Source: Candidatus Wallbacteria bacterium
GTDB lineage: Bacteria > Muiribacteriota > UBA6191 > JACPRK01
Direction of reading: 5' to 3'
Length of the DNA: 51,300 bases
Assembly: GCA_016190005.1 (NCBI GenBank)
Contig: JACPRK010000069.1
Span: 1 to 51,300 of the forward strand
The position numbers were made by a program, and so were the translations under genes. Each line of letters opens with the position of its first letter. Position 1 is the first letter of the stretch. Below, in pieces: positions 33,230-41,138 of the stretch. The notes under the pieces are model-generated. The model worked only from the letters and a program-made list of their open reading frames with translations, made no database searches and was not told where the DNA came from.

Positions 33230-34045
33230 TCAGCGGCTCGTCACTGGTGCCACAGGTTGCGAATCTCCGCCCACCGACCATGCCGGCTTGGGCCTGAGCC
33301 GCACGGTGACATCCAGCGGCACAGTTGCTCCGGCCGGGCACTGCAGCTCGAAGACATGCTCGCCCGCCAGCTCATGCCAGAGCCGCACCCGATGCCGGCC
33401 GGCGGGGATCTCGCCGATGTGGAAGGCCCCGTCGTTCCCCGTCACCGTGTTGTAGGGATTCCGGGCGACATGGATGTAAGAGGTCATCCATCGGTGGCCG
33501 GCGTCGCACTTGAGCACCAGGATCTCGGCGCCGGCGGCGCGCACCTTCACCTCATTGCCCTTCTGCGGTAAGCCTACGTTGAACCGCGTGTACATCCCCG
33601 GCAATGAGTACGCGTGAACGTTGTGGTAGACGGGATCTGAGTTCTTCACGAGGATGGAGCTGCCCGTCCAGGCCTGGGCCACGTGCGGTACGAAGACGCA
33701 TGACTGCTGGTCCACCACCGCCATCGTCACGGCCGGTGTCGGCGGCTTGCCGGCGAGAATGTCCTCCAGGCTCACTACGCAGTTGGCCACGCCTCCCGCC
33801 GGGCCGACGATCGCCGATTCGTTCGGCTTCATCGCGGGGCCGCAGCCCGCCCGGTCCGCCGTGACCGGCAGCGGGGCCAGAGACGGCATCTCTCCCACCA
33901 GCCGGATGCGGCCGGTCAGCGTTGCGCCCTCGGCGACCGGTTCCACTCGGTAGCCGCCCGGCATCACTACCGGCTGGGCCGGACAGATTGCCCAGGCTCC
34001 CAACCAAACCCACGCCGCCACGAGAGAGATTCGAATTGGCCTCAT
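33230..34045 (-). CDS. Periplasmic cupredoxin-like protein with carboxypeptidase-regulatory-like end
   Basis: 271 residues from ATG 34045. A signal peptide (ISLVAAWVWLGAWAICPAQP) is followed by a plastocyanin-like fold: the first candidate ligand is His in NVHAYSL, and the others are in LKCDAGHRWM (Cys, His, Met), the usual order of type 1 copper ligands. The C-terminus (NDGAFHIGEIPAGRHRVRLW) is a carboxypeptidase-regulatory-like beta domain. Probably a periplasmic electron carrier or copper-binding protein. It is transcribed with the Crp/Fnr gene. Confidence 0.75.
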   Translation of the reverse strand: MRPIRISLVAAWVWLGAWAICPAQPVVMPGGYRVEPVAEGATLTGRIRLVGEMPSLAPLPVTADRAGCGPAMKPNESAIVGPAGGVANCVVSLEDILAGKPPTPAVTMAVVDQQSCVFVPHVAQAWTGSSILVKNSDPVYHNVHAYSLPGMYTRFNVGLPQKGNEVKVRAAGAEILVLKCDAGHRWMTSYIHVARNPYNTVTGNDGAFHIGEIPAGRHRVRLWHELAGEHVFELQCPAGATVPLDVTVRLRPKPAWSVGGDSQPVAPVTSR

Positions 34046-34208
34046 GCGCTCCGGAGGCCGCAACCGACGTGCCATTGCCGGCTGGTCCGTCGGGCACCCG
34101 GGCGACGAATTCGCCGGTCATGGTGACGCTGGTGACTAACTTTGGGGCGGGTGGCACCCATCTTCCAGTGCGACATCCATTCGACTTGCGCCCTCGAGGA
34201 GGCCTCCC

Positions 34209-35618
34209 ATGTCACTCTCCGCCGCCGGAAGCAGGCGATCCGCCCGACGCGGGTCCATCGTGGTCGTGATCATGATCGCGGTGGTGCTGGTCGCGCTGGG
34301 CGGCCTGGCCATGACCATGAGCACCAGCTTCGGCCGTACCGGCTACCACGAGAAGCTGGTCGCCGACTCGCGCTCCACGGCGCGCGCGGCCGTCGAAGAG
34401 GCAGCCCTCCTCATCAACAACGGCAAGCGCAACGTCGAGATCGACACGGCCGCCGGAACGGCAAAGCCCGTCGAAGTGCCACTCGCAGAGCTCGAGGGGG
34501 GCCGCTCGCCACTGGCCAGCCTGCCTGCCGACCAGCGCCCGAAGGTCTTCGTGAAGGCCTCCATCATCAACAACACGACCGGTCTCTATCGCGAGGGCGC
34601 GCGCCAGCAGATGGAGTCGATTCAGAAATTCACTCTTCCCGTTGCCGACCAGAAGGCCCGCGAGTTCTGGGAGCGGGTGGAAAAGGAGGGCCTCAAGGAC
34701 AAGGATTCCGGCGCGGATCGCTCCGCCGACAGCCCCAACGCCTTCGTGGCCAACTGGGTCGATCGCGTCGGCGTCAGCGGCTGGAAACCCGGCTGGGAGC
34801 GTTACCCCGAGCCCGAGGGCGTGGACGCCAACGGCGTGAAGCAGTGGCGCTGGCGCGGCACTCCCCGGATGCCCGCGCTCAAGGCGGTCTGGGAGCTCTT
34901 CCACACGGCCTCCGGCTCGGTCCCCGAGGAGGGCGAGATGGTGCTCCCGGAGGGTCAGGAACCCCCCATCGTCATCGGCGACAAGCCCGGCAAGCCCTCC
35001 ATCGACGACTTCAAGACCAAGTGGACCGAAGCCATCCGGTGTGTCTCCCAGGACGCCGCCAAGAAGGTCGAGGCCTGTGGCGCCAACCCGTCTCTGGCGA
35101 TGGCCCATCTCGTCGGCGACCTCAAGATCGGAAAGGAGATCGCTTCGGGTGCAGAGGTCGAGGCGACCGCGGCCTTCATGCGGGACAACGTCATCGGGAC
35201 CAACAAGACCTACCTGCTGGAGCTGACCAGCGCCATCGGCTACGAGGGCGCCCAGGGCCGGATGAAGGGCAAGACCGCCTTCCGGACCTACCGACTCTTC
35301 CAGAAGGCCGAGTGGGAGATGGCGATGAAGCGGATGGCTGCCCAGCTGGCCTGTGACCTGCAGAAGCAGGGACCGGCGTCCCTGTCGTCGCAGGACCTCG
35401 CCACGCTCTTCCCGCCCGATCCCAAGGTCGAGGAGCGCAACGAGCCGGTCCCAGGCAAGGACGGCAAGCCGACCGCCGCGCGCTACGACCCCAAGAAGAT
35501 GTTCGACGACATCGTCTACGCCCAGATGCCCTCGACCGTCGGCGCGCGCCTCTATCCCTACGGCATCGCCTCGGTAGACTGGGACCCGGACCGCGTGGAG
35601 GCCAAGGATGCGAAGTAG
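34209..35618 (+). CDS. PilX/GspK-like pilus assembly protein
   Basis: 469 residues. ATG 34209 follows AGGAGGCC. The N-terminal helix SIVVVIMIAVVLVALGGLAM is followed by RSTARAAVEEAALLINN, the helix pattern of PilX/GspK proteins. A large, mostly charged domain follows. It is first of three overlapping pilin-like genes on the plus strand, a second and separate set from that at 28133-31339. Confidence 0.7.
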   Translation: MSLSAAGSRRSARRGSIVVVIMIAVVLVALGGLAMTMSTSFGRTGYHEKLVADSRSTARAAVEEAALLINNGKRNVEIDTAAGTAKPVEVPLAELEGGRSPLASLPADQRPKVFVKASIINNTTGLYREGARQQMESIQKFTLPVADQKAREFWERVEKEGLKDKDSGADRSADSPNAFVANWVDRVGVSGWKPGWERYPEPEGVDANGVKQWRWRGTPRMPALKAVWELFHTASGSVPEEGEMVLPEGQEPPIVIGDKPGKPSIDDFKTKWTEAIRCVSQDAAKKVEACGANPSLAMAHLVGDLKIGKEIASGAEVEATAAFMRDNVIGTNKTYLLELTSAIGYEGAQGRMKGKTAFRTYRLFQKAEWEMAMKRMAAQLACDLQKQGPASLSSQDLATLFPPDPKVEERNEPVPGKDGKPTAARYDPKKMFDDIVYAQMPSTVGARLYPYGIASVDWDPDRVEAKDAK

Positions 35619-36432
35619 GCCGGCCTTCACGCTGGTCGAGATGTTGATCGCGGTGGCGATAGGCACCGTCGTGCTCGCCACCGCGGTGGAGTTCCTGCGC
35701 GTCGGAAACAAGTCGGTCGCCACCACTTCCGACCACGCCATCGCCCGCATGGAGGCCATGAAAATCCACGAAGCGATTCGCGAGGACCTCGACCGGCTGG
35801 TCGTCGACGACGACCTGATGCACCTGGCCGTGCCTGTCACCTTGAAGGACAAGGGCGCCAAGCTGGAGTTCTACGCGCTGCACCACCGGGAGGTGTCCAA
35901 GTCGAAGGGCGAGCTGACGCTGGTCGGCCGGCCCATCGTCTGGACCTCCGAGCCAGCGCCCGGCGGCGGCCGTACGGTCCTGCGCAACGGGAAACGGTTC
36001 GCCGGGACGGGACTCGGCGCAATCGGCCCGGTCACGGACCTCAAGTTCGCGCCGCTGGACCGCAAGCAGGCCTGCGAGCTGCAGATCTCGCCCTACCACG
36101 CGCTCTGGGTGAAGGTCTACCCGCGAGGCGCCTGGGACAGGCGCAACCAGAAACTTGCCAGCGAGGCCAACGTGCAGGCGCGCCTGATCCACATGAGCCA
36201 CATCGAGAGCCAGTACGCCTGCATGCTCACGATCAAGAAGGCCGGGCCGCCCGCCGGCGTCTTCACCAACCTGGACCAGCTGGACGACCCGTTCCAGACC
36301 TTCGACTGCCCCGACAAGGCCGCGCCGCCGAGTATCCCGCTCGATTGGGTGCGCCCGCTCGGGCTGGTCCGCTACGACAAGTCGGCGCCGTTCGACGACA
36401 AGGACGCCGATGAGGACGTGGAGCTCCCATGA
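35608..36432 (+). CDS. Minor prepilin (PilW/GspJ-like)
   Basis: 274 residues. The prepilin signal MRSRPAFTLVEMLIAVAIG has cleavage after Ala6 rather than Gly, then Phe at +1 and Glu at +5. It overlaps the upstream gene by 11 bases and the next by 4. The globular part has four Cys. Ala at -1 is tolerated by some peptidases but is less efficient. Confidence 0.82.
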   Translation: MRSRPAFTLVEMLIAVAIGTVVLATAVEFLRVGNKSVATTSDHAIARMEAMKIHEAIREDLDRLVVDDDLMHLAVPVTLKDKGAKLEFYALHHREVSKSKGELTLVGRPIVWTSEPAPGGGRTVLRNGKRFAGTGLGAIGPVTDLKFAPLDRKQACELQISPYHALWVKVYPRGAWDRRNQKLASEANVQARLIHMSHIESQYACMLTIKKAGPPAGVFTNLDQLDDPFQTFDCPDKAAPPSIPLDWVRPLGLVRYDKSAPFDDKDADEDVELP

Positions 36433-37043
36433 ATCCTAAGAGTGCCCGACTGGGCCAGACGCTGTTCGACGTGCTGATCGGCGCCGTGGTGCTGGCGATG
36501 GTGGCCGTCCCGCTGGGCCTGCTCCTCACTTCATCCAGCCGCTCGATTCGCTCCACCGACCTGGGGCGGGAGACGCGCCAGCTGCTGGAGGCCGTGATGC
36601 GGCGGGTCGAATCTACAGACCTCACGTTGCTCTGGGACAGCTATGGCGTGGAGCCCGAGTCGCCCGGCAGGCTGATCGGCAAGCTGGCCGAGTACACGCC
36701 CGGCGGCCAGGCCGGCCGCAACCCGCTCCTGCTGGATCAGGAGGTACTGCAGCGCCTGGCCGAGCTGGGCCTGGAGTGCACGCTGGAGTTCCGCTTCATG
36801 TCCCGCAAAGAGCTGGGCGTCGACGCCGTGAACCACCTCAAGAGCGACAGCGGCCTTCTGCACCTGCAGGCCGGCGTCGCCCGGCTGGTCGCAACCGGCA
36901 AGCTCGGGAGCCGTCCCTTCACCGAGGAGATCAAGAAACCGATCTACTGTCCGATGATCCTCGGCCGGCCGGGCCTGATGTTGAGCCAGTGTCCGGCCGT
37001 GAATCCTGCGTTGAGGGATGGGAAGTTCAAGAACTTTCCGTAG
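36429..37043 (+). CDS. Minor prepilin-like protein with altered signal
   Basis: 204 residues. The N-terminus LGQTLFDVLIGAVVLAMVAV looks like a prepilin (Gly then Gln at +1), but position +5 is Asp instead of Glu. ATG 36429 overlaps the preceding stop (ATGA). The rest is a small alpha/beta domain with a Cys-containing tail. GspK-type pseudopilins also lack Glu5, so this could be a tip subunit. Confidence 0.75.
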   Translation: MNPKSARLGQTLFDVLIGAVVLAMVAVPLGLLLTSSSRSIRSTDLGRETRQLLEAVMRRVESTDLTLLWDSYGVEPESPGRLIGKLAEYTPGGQAGRNPLLLDQEVLQRLAELGLECTLEFRFMSRKELGVDAVNHLKSDSGLLHLQAGVARLVATGKLGSRPFTEEIKKPIYCPMILGRPGLMLSQCPAVNPALRDGKFKNFP

Positions 37044-37046
37044 GAT

Positions 37047-37081
37047 GAGAATCGAGAATCGAGAAGGCGGGAAGCGAGAAG
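37047..37081. repeat. Heptanucleotide tandem repeat array (GAGAATC type)
   Basis: Units GAGAATC, GAGAATC, GAGAAGG, CGGGAAG, CGAGAAG, the last two degenerate. It begins 4 bp after the last pilin gene. The rest of the 210-bp space to 37253 holds nothing that I can name. Confidence 0.7.
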
Positions 37082-37253
37082 GGGCGGCGCCGTCAAATAT
37101 GCACGGATCCTTCGAAAGACCCTTTGCCTCCTGGATTCAGCACAAGCTTGCGAATGTCCTCAGAGCGGTCTACATCGGGGGTCCAGGGGGCCATTGGCCT
37201 CCTGGTGGGAGCTCGAGGGCAAGGCCCTCGATAGGACTCAGTACCTCCACCCC

Positions 37254-38810
37254 ATGCCCCCCGTAGAGAGGCCGGCCGCCGCGCAATCTGCGCCGGAGAT
37301 CGGGCGGGCGGTGCTGCTGTTCGGGCTAGGGATGGCGCTGCTGGGGGTCGTGCTCTACTGGAACCGAATTGCGCTGGGTGGGGAGCTGGGCCAGGCGCCG
37401 GGGTGGGTCGCGGCGCTGGCGGCGCCGGTGGACTGGGTGGCGGAGCGGACCGCCGGGCCGATCGAGGGTCCTGGGTCGGACCAGCGCGTCCGGGTCGGAC
37501 AGCTCGTCCGGGGGTGGACCGTGGGCTGCGCGGTCTACTTCGCGGCGCTGGCGTTTGCCGTCGCGCGGTGCGCGCAGTCGAAGCTCTGCCTGGATGTGGC
37601 GATCGCCTGGGCCGTGATCCTGCGCGTGGTGGCGATCGCCTCGCCGCCGATCTTGGAGACCGACCCGAGCCGCTATCTCTGGGACGGCACCGTGACCGCG
37701 GCGGGGCTCAACCCGTACCGGCACGCGCCGCTCTCGGTGCTGCTCTACCGCGAGGGGCATATCGATGCCCCCGACCGGGCCGCCGAGGTGGAGCTGGACC
37801 GGCTGGGTGAGCTGAGCCTGGATCGGCGGCTCGATCCACACCTACGGCGGATCAACCATCCGGCCGTGCCGACCTGTTATCCGCCCGGCGCCCAGGCCGT
37901 GTTCTCGATTGCAGCCCGGATCGCGCCCGGCGACGTGCAGACGCTGAAAGCGATCGTGGCGGCCTTCGACCTGGGCGTGTTCTGGGTGCTGCTGGCGCTC
38001 TTGCGGGCGGTGGGTCGCCCGCCGATCTGGGCGCTGGCGTACGGGTGGTGTCCGCTCGTCATCAAGGAGTACGCGCAGACCGGGCACTTCGACACCGTGG
38101 CGTGCTTCTTCCTGCTGGCCTCGCTCTACTCTCTGATGCAGCACCGGCGACTGCTGGCCGGCGTGTTTGCGGGCGTGGCCATCGCGACCAAGCTCTTCCC
38201 GGCCGTCTTCGTTGCCACGGCCTGGAGGCGCTACGGGGCGCGGGGGCTGGCTGCGGCAGCCCTGGCCGCGGTGCTGCTGGCGCTGCCATTCGCCGGCGCT
38301 GGCGCCAGTGCCTTCGTCGGCATCAAGACTTACGGGATGACCTGGGTCGGAAATGCATCGCTCTTCGAGCTGGCTCGTGCGGCGCTCGGCGGCCTGGGCG
38401 ATGCGGCCCCCACTGCGGCCAAGATTGCGCTCGGAGCCGCCGGACTGGCCGGCTGCCTCTGGCTCTCGCGACGCCCCGAGTCCACTCCCGCCGAGCTCGC
38501 GCTGAAGTGCCTTTCCGCCGAGGGGCTCTTGTTCGTGTTATCGCCCGTGCAGAACCCGTGGTACTGCGGGTGGATGGTGCCGCTGGCAGCGCTCTCGGGG
38601 AGGGTCTCCTGGCTCGTTCTCTCGGGGACGATGGTCACCTATTACGCTTACTTCTCCACCGGGGGCTACCTCCGGAGCGTGCCGGGCGCAGGCTTCGAGC
38701 TCGACCTCCGCTGGATCGAGTACGTGCCCTTCTTCGCTCTGCTCGCGCTGGAGCTTGCAGGTCAGCGCGGCCCGGCGTCGAGCCGGATCGACTCGGGTAA
38801 GCCGGCATAG
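37254..38810 (+). CDS. GT87-like membrane mannosyltransferase (DUF2029-type)
   Basis: 518 residues from ATG 37254; an in-frame TTG at 37194 would add 20. About eleven hydrophobic helices. The first large loop has ETDPSRYLWDGTVTAAGLNP, the D-x2-RYxWDG-x-G-x-NPY motif of the GT87/GT-C polyprenyl-phosphate-mannose transferases, and a later loop has KEYAQTGHFD. It would transfer a hexose from a lipid carrier outside the inner membrane. Its last 49 bp overlap, tail to tail, with the GrdB-like gene on the other strand. Confidence 0.78.
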   Translation: MPPVERPAAAQSAPEIGRAVLLFGLGMALLGVVLYWNRIALGGELGQAPGWVAALAAPVDWVAERTAGPIEGPGSDQRVRVGQLVRGWTVGCAVYFAALAFAVARCAQSKLCLDVAIAWAVILRVVAIASPPILETDPSRYLWDGTVTAAGLNPYRHAPLSVLLYREGHIDAPDRAAEVELDRLGELSLDRRLDPHLRRINHPAVPTCYPPGAQAVFSIAARIAPGDVQTLKAIVAAFDLGVFWVLLALLRAVGRPPIWALAYGWCPLVIKEYAQTGHFDTVACFFLLASLYSLMQHRRLLAGVFAGVAIATKLFPAVFVATAWRRYGARGLAAAALAAVLLALPFAGAGASAFVGIKTYGMTWVGNASLFELARAALGGLGDAAPTAAKIALGAAGLAGCLWLSRRPESTPAELALKCLSAEGLLFVLSPVQNPWYCGWMVPLAALSGRVSWLVLSGTMVTYYAYFSTGGYLRSVPGAGFELDLRWIEYVPFFALLALELAGQRGPASSRIDSGKPA

Positions 38811-39580
38811 ACCTGGCGGCGCCACTTGTAGGGCAGATCGACCAGCGTCCCGGGCTGGGTCATCGTGAGCAGCGCCCGGAGCGCCTCTTTCAGGACGGTC
38901 ATCTGCTGCTCGCGTGCGCCCGGATCGCCGAAGGGGTGGCCGAAGGGCCATCGCAGGAAGAGCGCTCTCGGCGGCCGGACAGCTTCGGTGAGCGTGCGGT
39001 TGATCGTGACGGAGATGGTCGGGATGCCGCGCTGCTCGATCTCCCGCTGGATCAGTCCCACGGACTGATTGCAGATCCCTCAGGCAGGCGCCAGCACCGC
39101 CGCGTCGACCCGGTCGGCCTGGAGCAGTCCGGCGACCTGCGGGGCCGTGCGGCCGGTCAGCTCCGGGATGTGGGGCCCGTCGATGTGCCCCATGAAGCTG
39201 AAATGGCGCGGGGCCACCTCGCCGATCTCGCCGGCGGCGGCCAGCTCGCGGAGCCGGTCCAGCGGCAACACGATGTTGACGTCCGCGAGCGCGTCGCGGT
39301 GGTCGTAGTAGTCGTGGGTGATGGTCCAGCGCCCCGGCTCGAGAGTCGGCGGCAGCTCGCGGAAAGACGGATCGCCCTGCTTGTCCTTCATGTCGAAGGG
39401 CGGCTGGTCGGTCAGGTGAACGCCCGCTGTCGTGACCAGGGCGACGCGGCACTGGGCGAGAGGTTTGCGAAGCGGGGTCCAGGGGACGTCGGCGCTCTTG
39501 ACGCCTTCGTAGTGCGCCGCCCACCGCTCCGCCAGCCACGGCACGTGGCTGAACAGCCACGTCAAAAACGAGGGTCTCAT
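38762..39580 (-). CDS. GrdB-like (glycine/sarcosine/betaine reductase B family) selenoprotein, TGA read as Sec
   Basis: 272 residues if the in-frame TGA at 39082-39080 is read as selenocysteine. Upstream part: WLFSHVPWLAERWAAHYEG, LVTTAGVHLTDQPPFD, HRDALADVNIVLPLDRLREL and FSFMGHIDGPHIPELTGRTA, characteristic of the GrdB-like family. It then reads VLAPA-U-GIC-NQSVGLIQREIE and continues in frame for 105 codons. U167-x-x-C170 matches the redox motif in which relatives have Sec or Cys. A perfect hairpin follows the TGA by 10 nt. It lies 54 bp after the HEAT gene. The exact substrate of these stand-alone proteins is unknown; a reductase role in thiol/selenol chemistry is inferred. ATG 39580 was chosen over GTG 39583. 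Confidence 0.85.
39051..39069 (-). promoter_or_regulatory. SECIS-like hairpin of the GrdB-like gene
   Basis: In the mRNA, ATCAGTCC-GTG-GGACTGAT forms a perfect 8-bp stem with a 3-nt loop starting with G. The stem begins 10 nt and the loop 18 nt after the UGA. This fits the bacterial SECIS geometry as I remember it (loop 16-37 nt from UGA, G in the first two loop positions). Confidence 0.7.
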
Positions 39581-39634
39581 CACTCCCAGGGTAGCATTTG
39601 GGGGGAGGCCCGAGGGCCGTCCGGGCGGGTTCCC

Positions 39635-40564
39635 TCAGCGCGTGCCGTCGCGCGCCCCGGGAGCGGCGCGCAGAGTCGCCAAGGCTCGCGCGGCCGCGCC
39701 TGCAAGCGCCCCCTCGTCGGCTGCGGCCAGCTGCTCGAGTGCCGGCAGCGCGCGGCCGGCCCCCATCGCCGCCCGCGCCTCGATGGCCGAGACGACCGTG
39801 GCCGTGTCCTCCAGGTTCAAGAGCGCCAGGAGCTTCTCCTGCGCGGCCAGGGCCCGTAGCCTCCCGAGCGCGGCCGCTGCCACGCGGACGACCCGCAGGT
39901 CCTCGTCGTCCAGAGCCGCCAGCATCGCCCGAACGGCAGCCTTGCGTGCCGCGAGCGATGCCCTGGGCTCTGCTTCCCCCCGGGCACGCGCTTCGAGCGC
40001 CGCCAGCGCCGAGCCTCGGGTCGAGGCGTCCCTAGCGTCGGCCAGCTCTGCGAGCTTCGGGGGCGGCAAGGCTGATAGATCGCGCAATACCAGCGGCGGT
40101 GCGGGCGCGGCCGTTTCGAGGGCGCCCTCGCCCGATAGCGCGTCCTTGGCCCGGCGCTTGCGGTCGACCTCGTCCAGAATCTCGCGCGAAGTGCGGAACT
40201 TCTCCGCCGGGGCCGGGGCACCGCTCGTTCCAATCACGCGCGCGTCGAGGCTGGTGCCGGTCTCGACGAACCGCCCCCGCTGGCCTGGGCCCCCAGGCAC
40301 GTAGACGTCGCCGCCGACGACGATCGGCCCGCTGCCGTCGCCCCGGACCTCCCACCGGCCCGGCGTGCCGAGCGCCCCTAGCTGGTAGATGCGCGCGTTC
40401 TCGAGTCCTGGCGCTGCTTGCACCGGCCGGCCCATCCCTCCGGGCTCTCCCACGCCCGGTTCGATCTTCCCGAAGGGGCTCCCCTGCAGCGAGAACTGCG
40501 CTACCGCCTGGCCGGGCGCGCCCAGCACGGCGAGGACCATCCCGAAGATCGCCAGGGCTCGCAT
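39635..40564 (-). CDS. Exported HEAT-repeat protein
   Basis: 309 residues. A Sec signal peptide (LAIFGMVLAVLGAPGQAVAQ) is followed by a Gly/Pro-rich region with a small beta segment, and from about residue 175 by HEAT-like repeats (DASTRGSALAALEARARG, DLRVVRVAAAALGRLRAL, VVSAIEARAAMGAGRALPAL). No catalytic motif; probably a periplasmic scaffold. It is the fourth HEAT-type protein in the window. Confidence 0.72.
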   Translation of the reverse strand: MRALAIFGMVLAVLGAPGQAVAQFSLQGSPFGKIEPGVGEPGGMGRPVQAAPGLENARIYQLGALGTPGRWEVRGDGSGPIVVGGDVYVPGGPGQRGRFVETGTSLDARVIGTSGAPAPAEKFRTSREILDEVDRKRRAKDALSGEGALETAAPAPPLVLRDLSALPPPKLAELADARDASTRGSALAALEARARGEAEPRASLAARKAAVRAMLAALDDEDLRVVRVAAAALGRLRALAAQEKLLALLNLEDTATVVSAIEARAAMGAGRALPALEQLAAADEGALAGAAARALATLRAAPGARDGTR

Positions 40565-40668
40565 CAGCCACCACTATACTGCGCGGGAGCGCCCGGAGCG
40601 CCGCCAGTCCAGCTCGCACGCTTCCGGAGGGCCCGCCAGCCAGGGGGAGCGCCTATACTGGCGTTGCC

Positions 40669-40740
40669 ATGCGCGCTGGAGACTTGCTCGCCAACTTCCT
40701 GCCGTCCGTCGAGACTGTGCGGCAGGGGCCGCTCCGATGA
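40669..40740 (+). CDS. Possible 23-residue leader peptide
   Basis: ATG 40669 opens a 23-codon frame whose TGA (40738-40740) overlaps the ATG of the next gene (ATGA). A TATACT box lies 10-15 bp before it. It may be a leader coupled to the dehydrogenase genes or chance; no known family. Confidence 0.2.
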   Translation: MRAGDLLANFLPSVETVRQGPLR

Positions 40741-41138
40741 TGAACCTGCACCCCTCGGAGCTCGAGGCGCTGGCGAGCCTCATCGAGGCGATTCTGCCGG
40801 GGATGGGCGCGGGGGAGGACCTCGCGAGCCGCTACGGGCGGTTCCTCGAGGCGCTGGGGCCGGCGCGGGGGCTGGGGCTGCGGATCGCGGTTCGCGCTTC
40901 GGCGGCGGGATTGCCGGCGGTGATGCTCGGCCGGTGGGCGAGGCTCGGGGCGCTCGGTCAACAGGAGCGAGAGGAGTGTGTGAGTCGTTTGCTCTCGCAC
41001 CGGCGCTACCTGGTCCGGCAGGTCGGGCTCTTGTTGAAAGTGGCTTGCTGCACGATTGCGCTCCAGGAGCCGCGGACTCGCGAGCGGCTCGGATTGCCGC
41101 CGGTGGCCCGGCCCGATCGCCCCCGGGGAGGCGCTTGA
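40737..41138 (+). CDS. Gluconate 2-dehydrogenase subunit-3-like small protein
   Basis: 133 residues from ATG 40737 (a second ATG follows directly). A helical protein: LHPSELEALASLIEAILPGM, then RYGRFLEALGP and LLSHRRYLVRQVGLLLKVAC. Small helical partners of this kind precede GMC flavoprotein dehydrogenases and are often called gluconate 2-dehydrogenase subunit 3. No twin-arginine signal is present. The stop overlaps the start of the GMC gene. Confidence 0.65.
   Translation: MMNLHPSELEALASLIEAILPGMGAGEDLASRYGRFLEALGPARGLGLRIAVRASAAGLPAVMLGRWARLGALGQQEREECVSRLLSHRRYLVRQVGLLLKVACCTIALQEPRTRERLGLPPVARPDRPRGGA

Noticed and set aside
34212-35861. Long minus-strand open frame opposite the second PilX-like gene
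   Set aside because: Shadow frame; the plus-strand reading has a ribosome-binding site, hydrophobic N-terminus and overlap with the next pilin gene.
38762-39580. GrdB-like region as two separate genes
   Set aside because: The downstream part has no own ribosome-binding site at a good start, lies in the same frame, and the residues on both sides of the TGA complete one conserved U-x-x-C motif.
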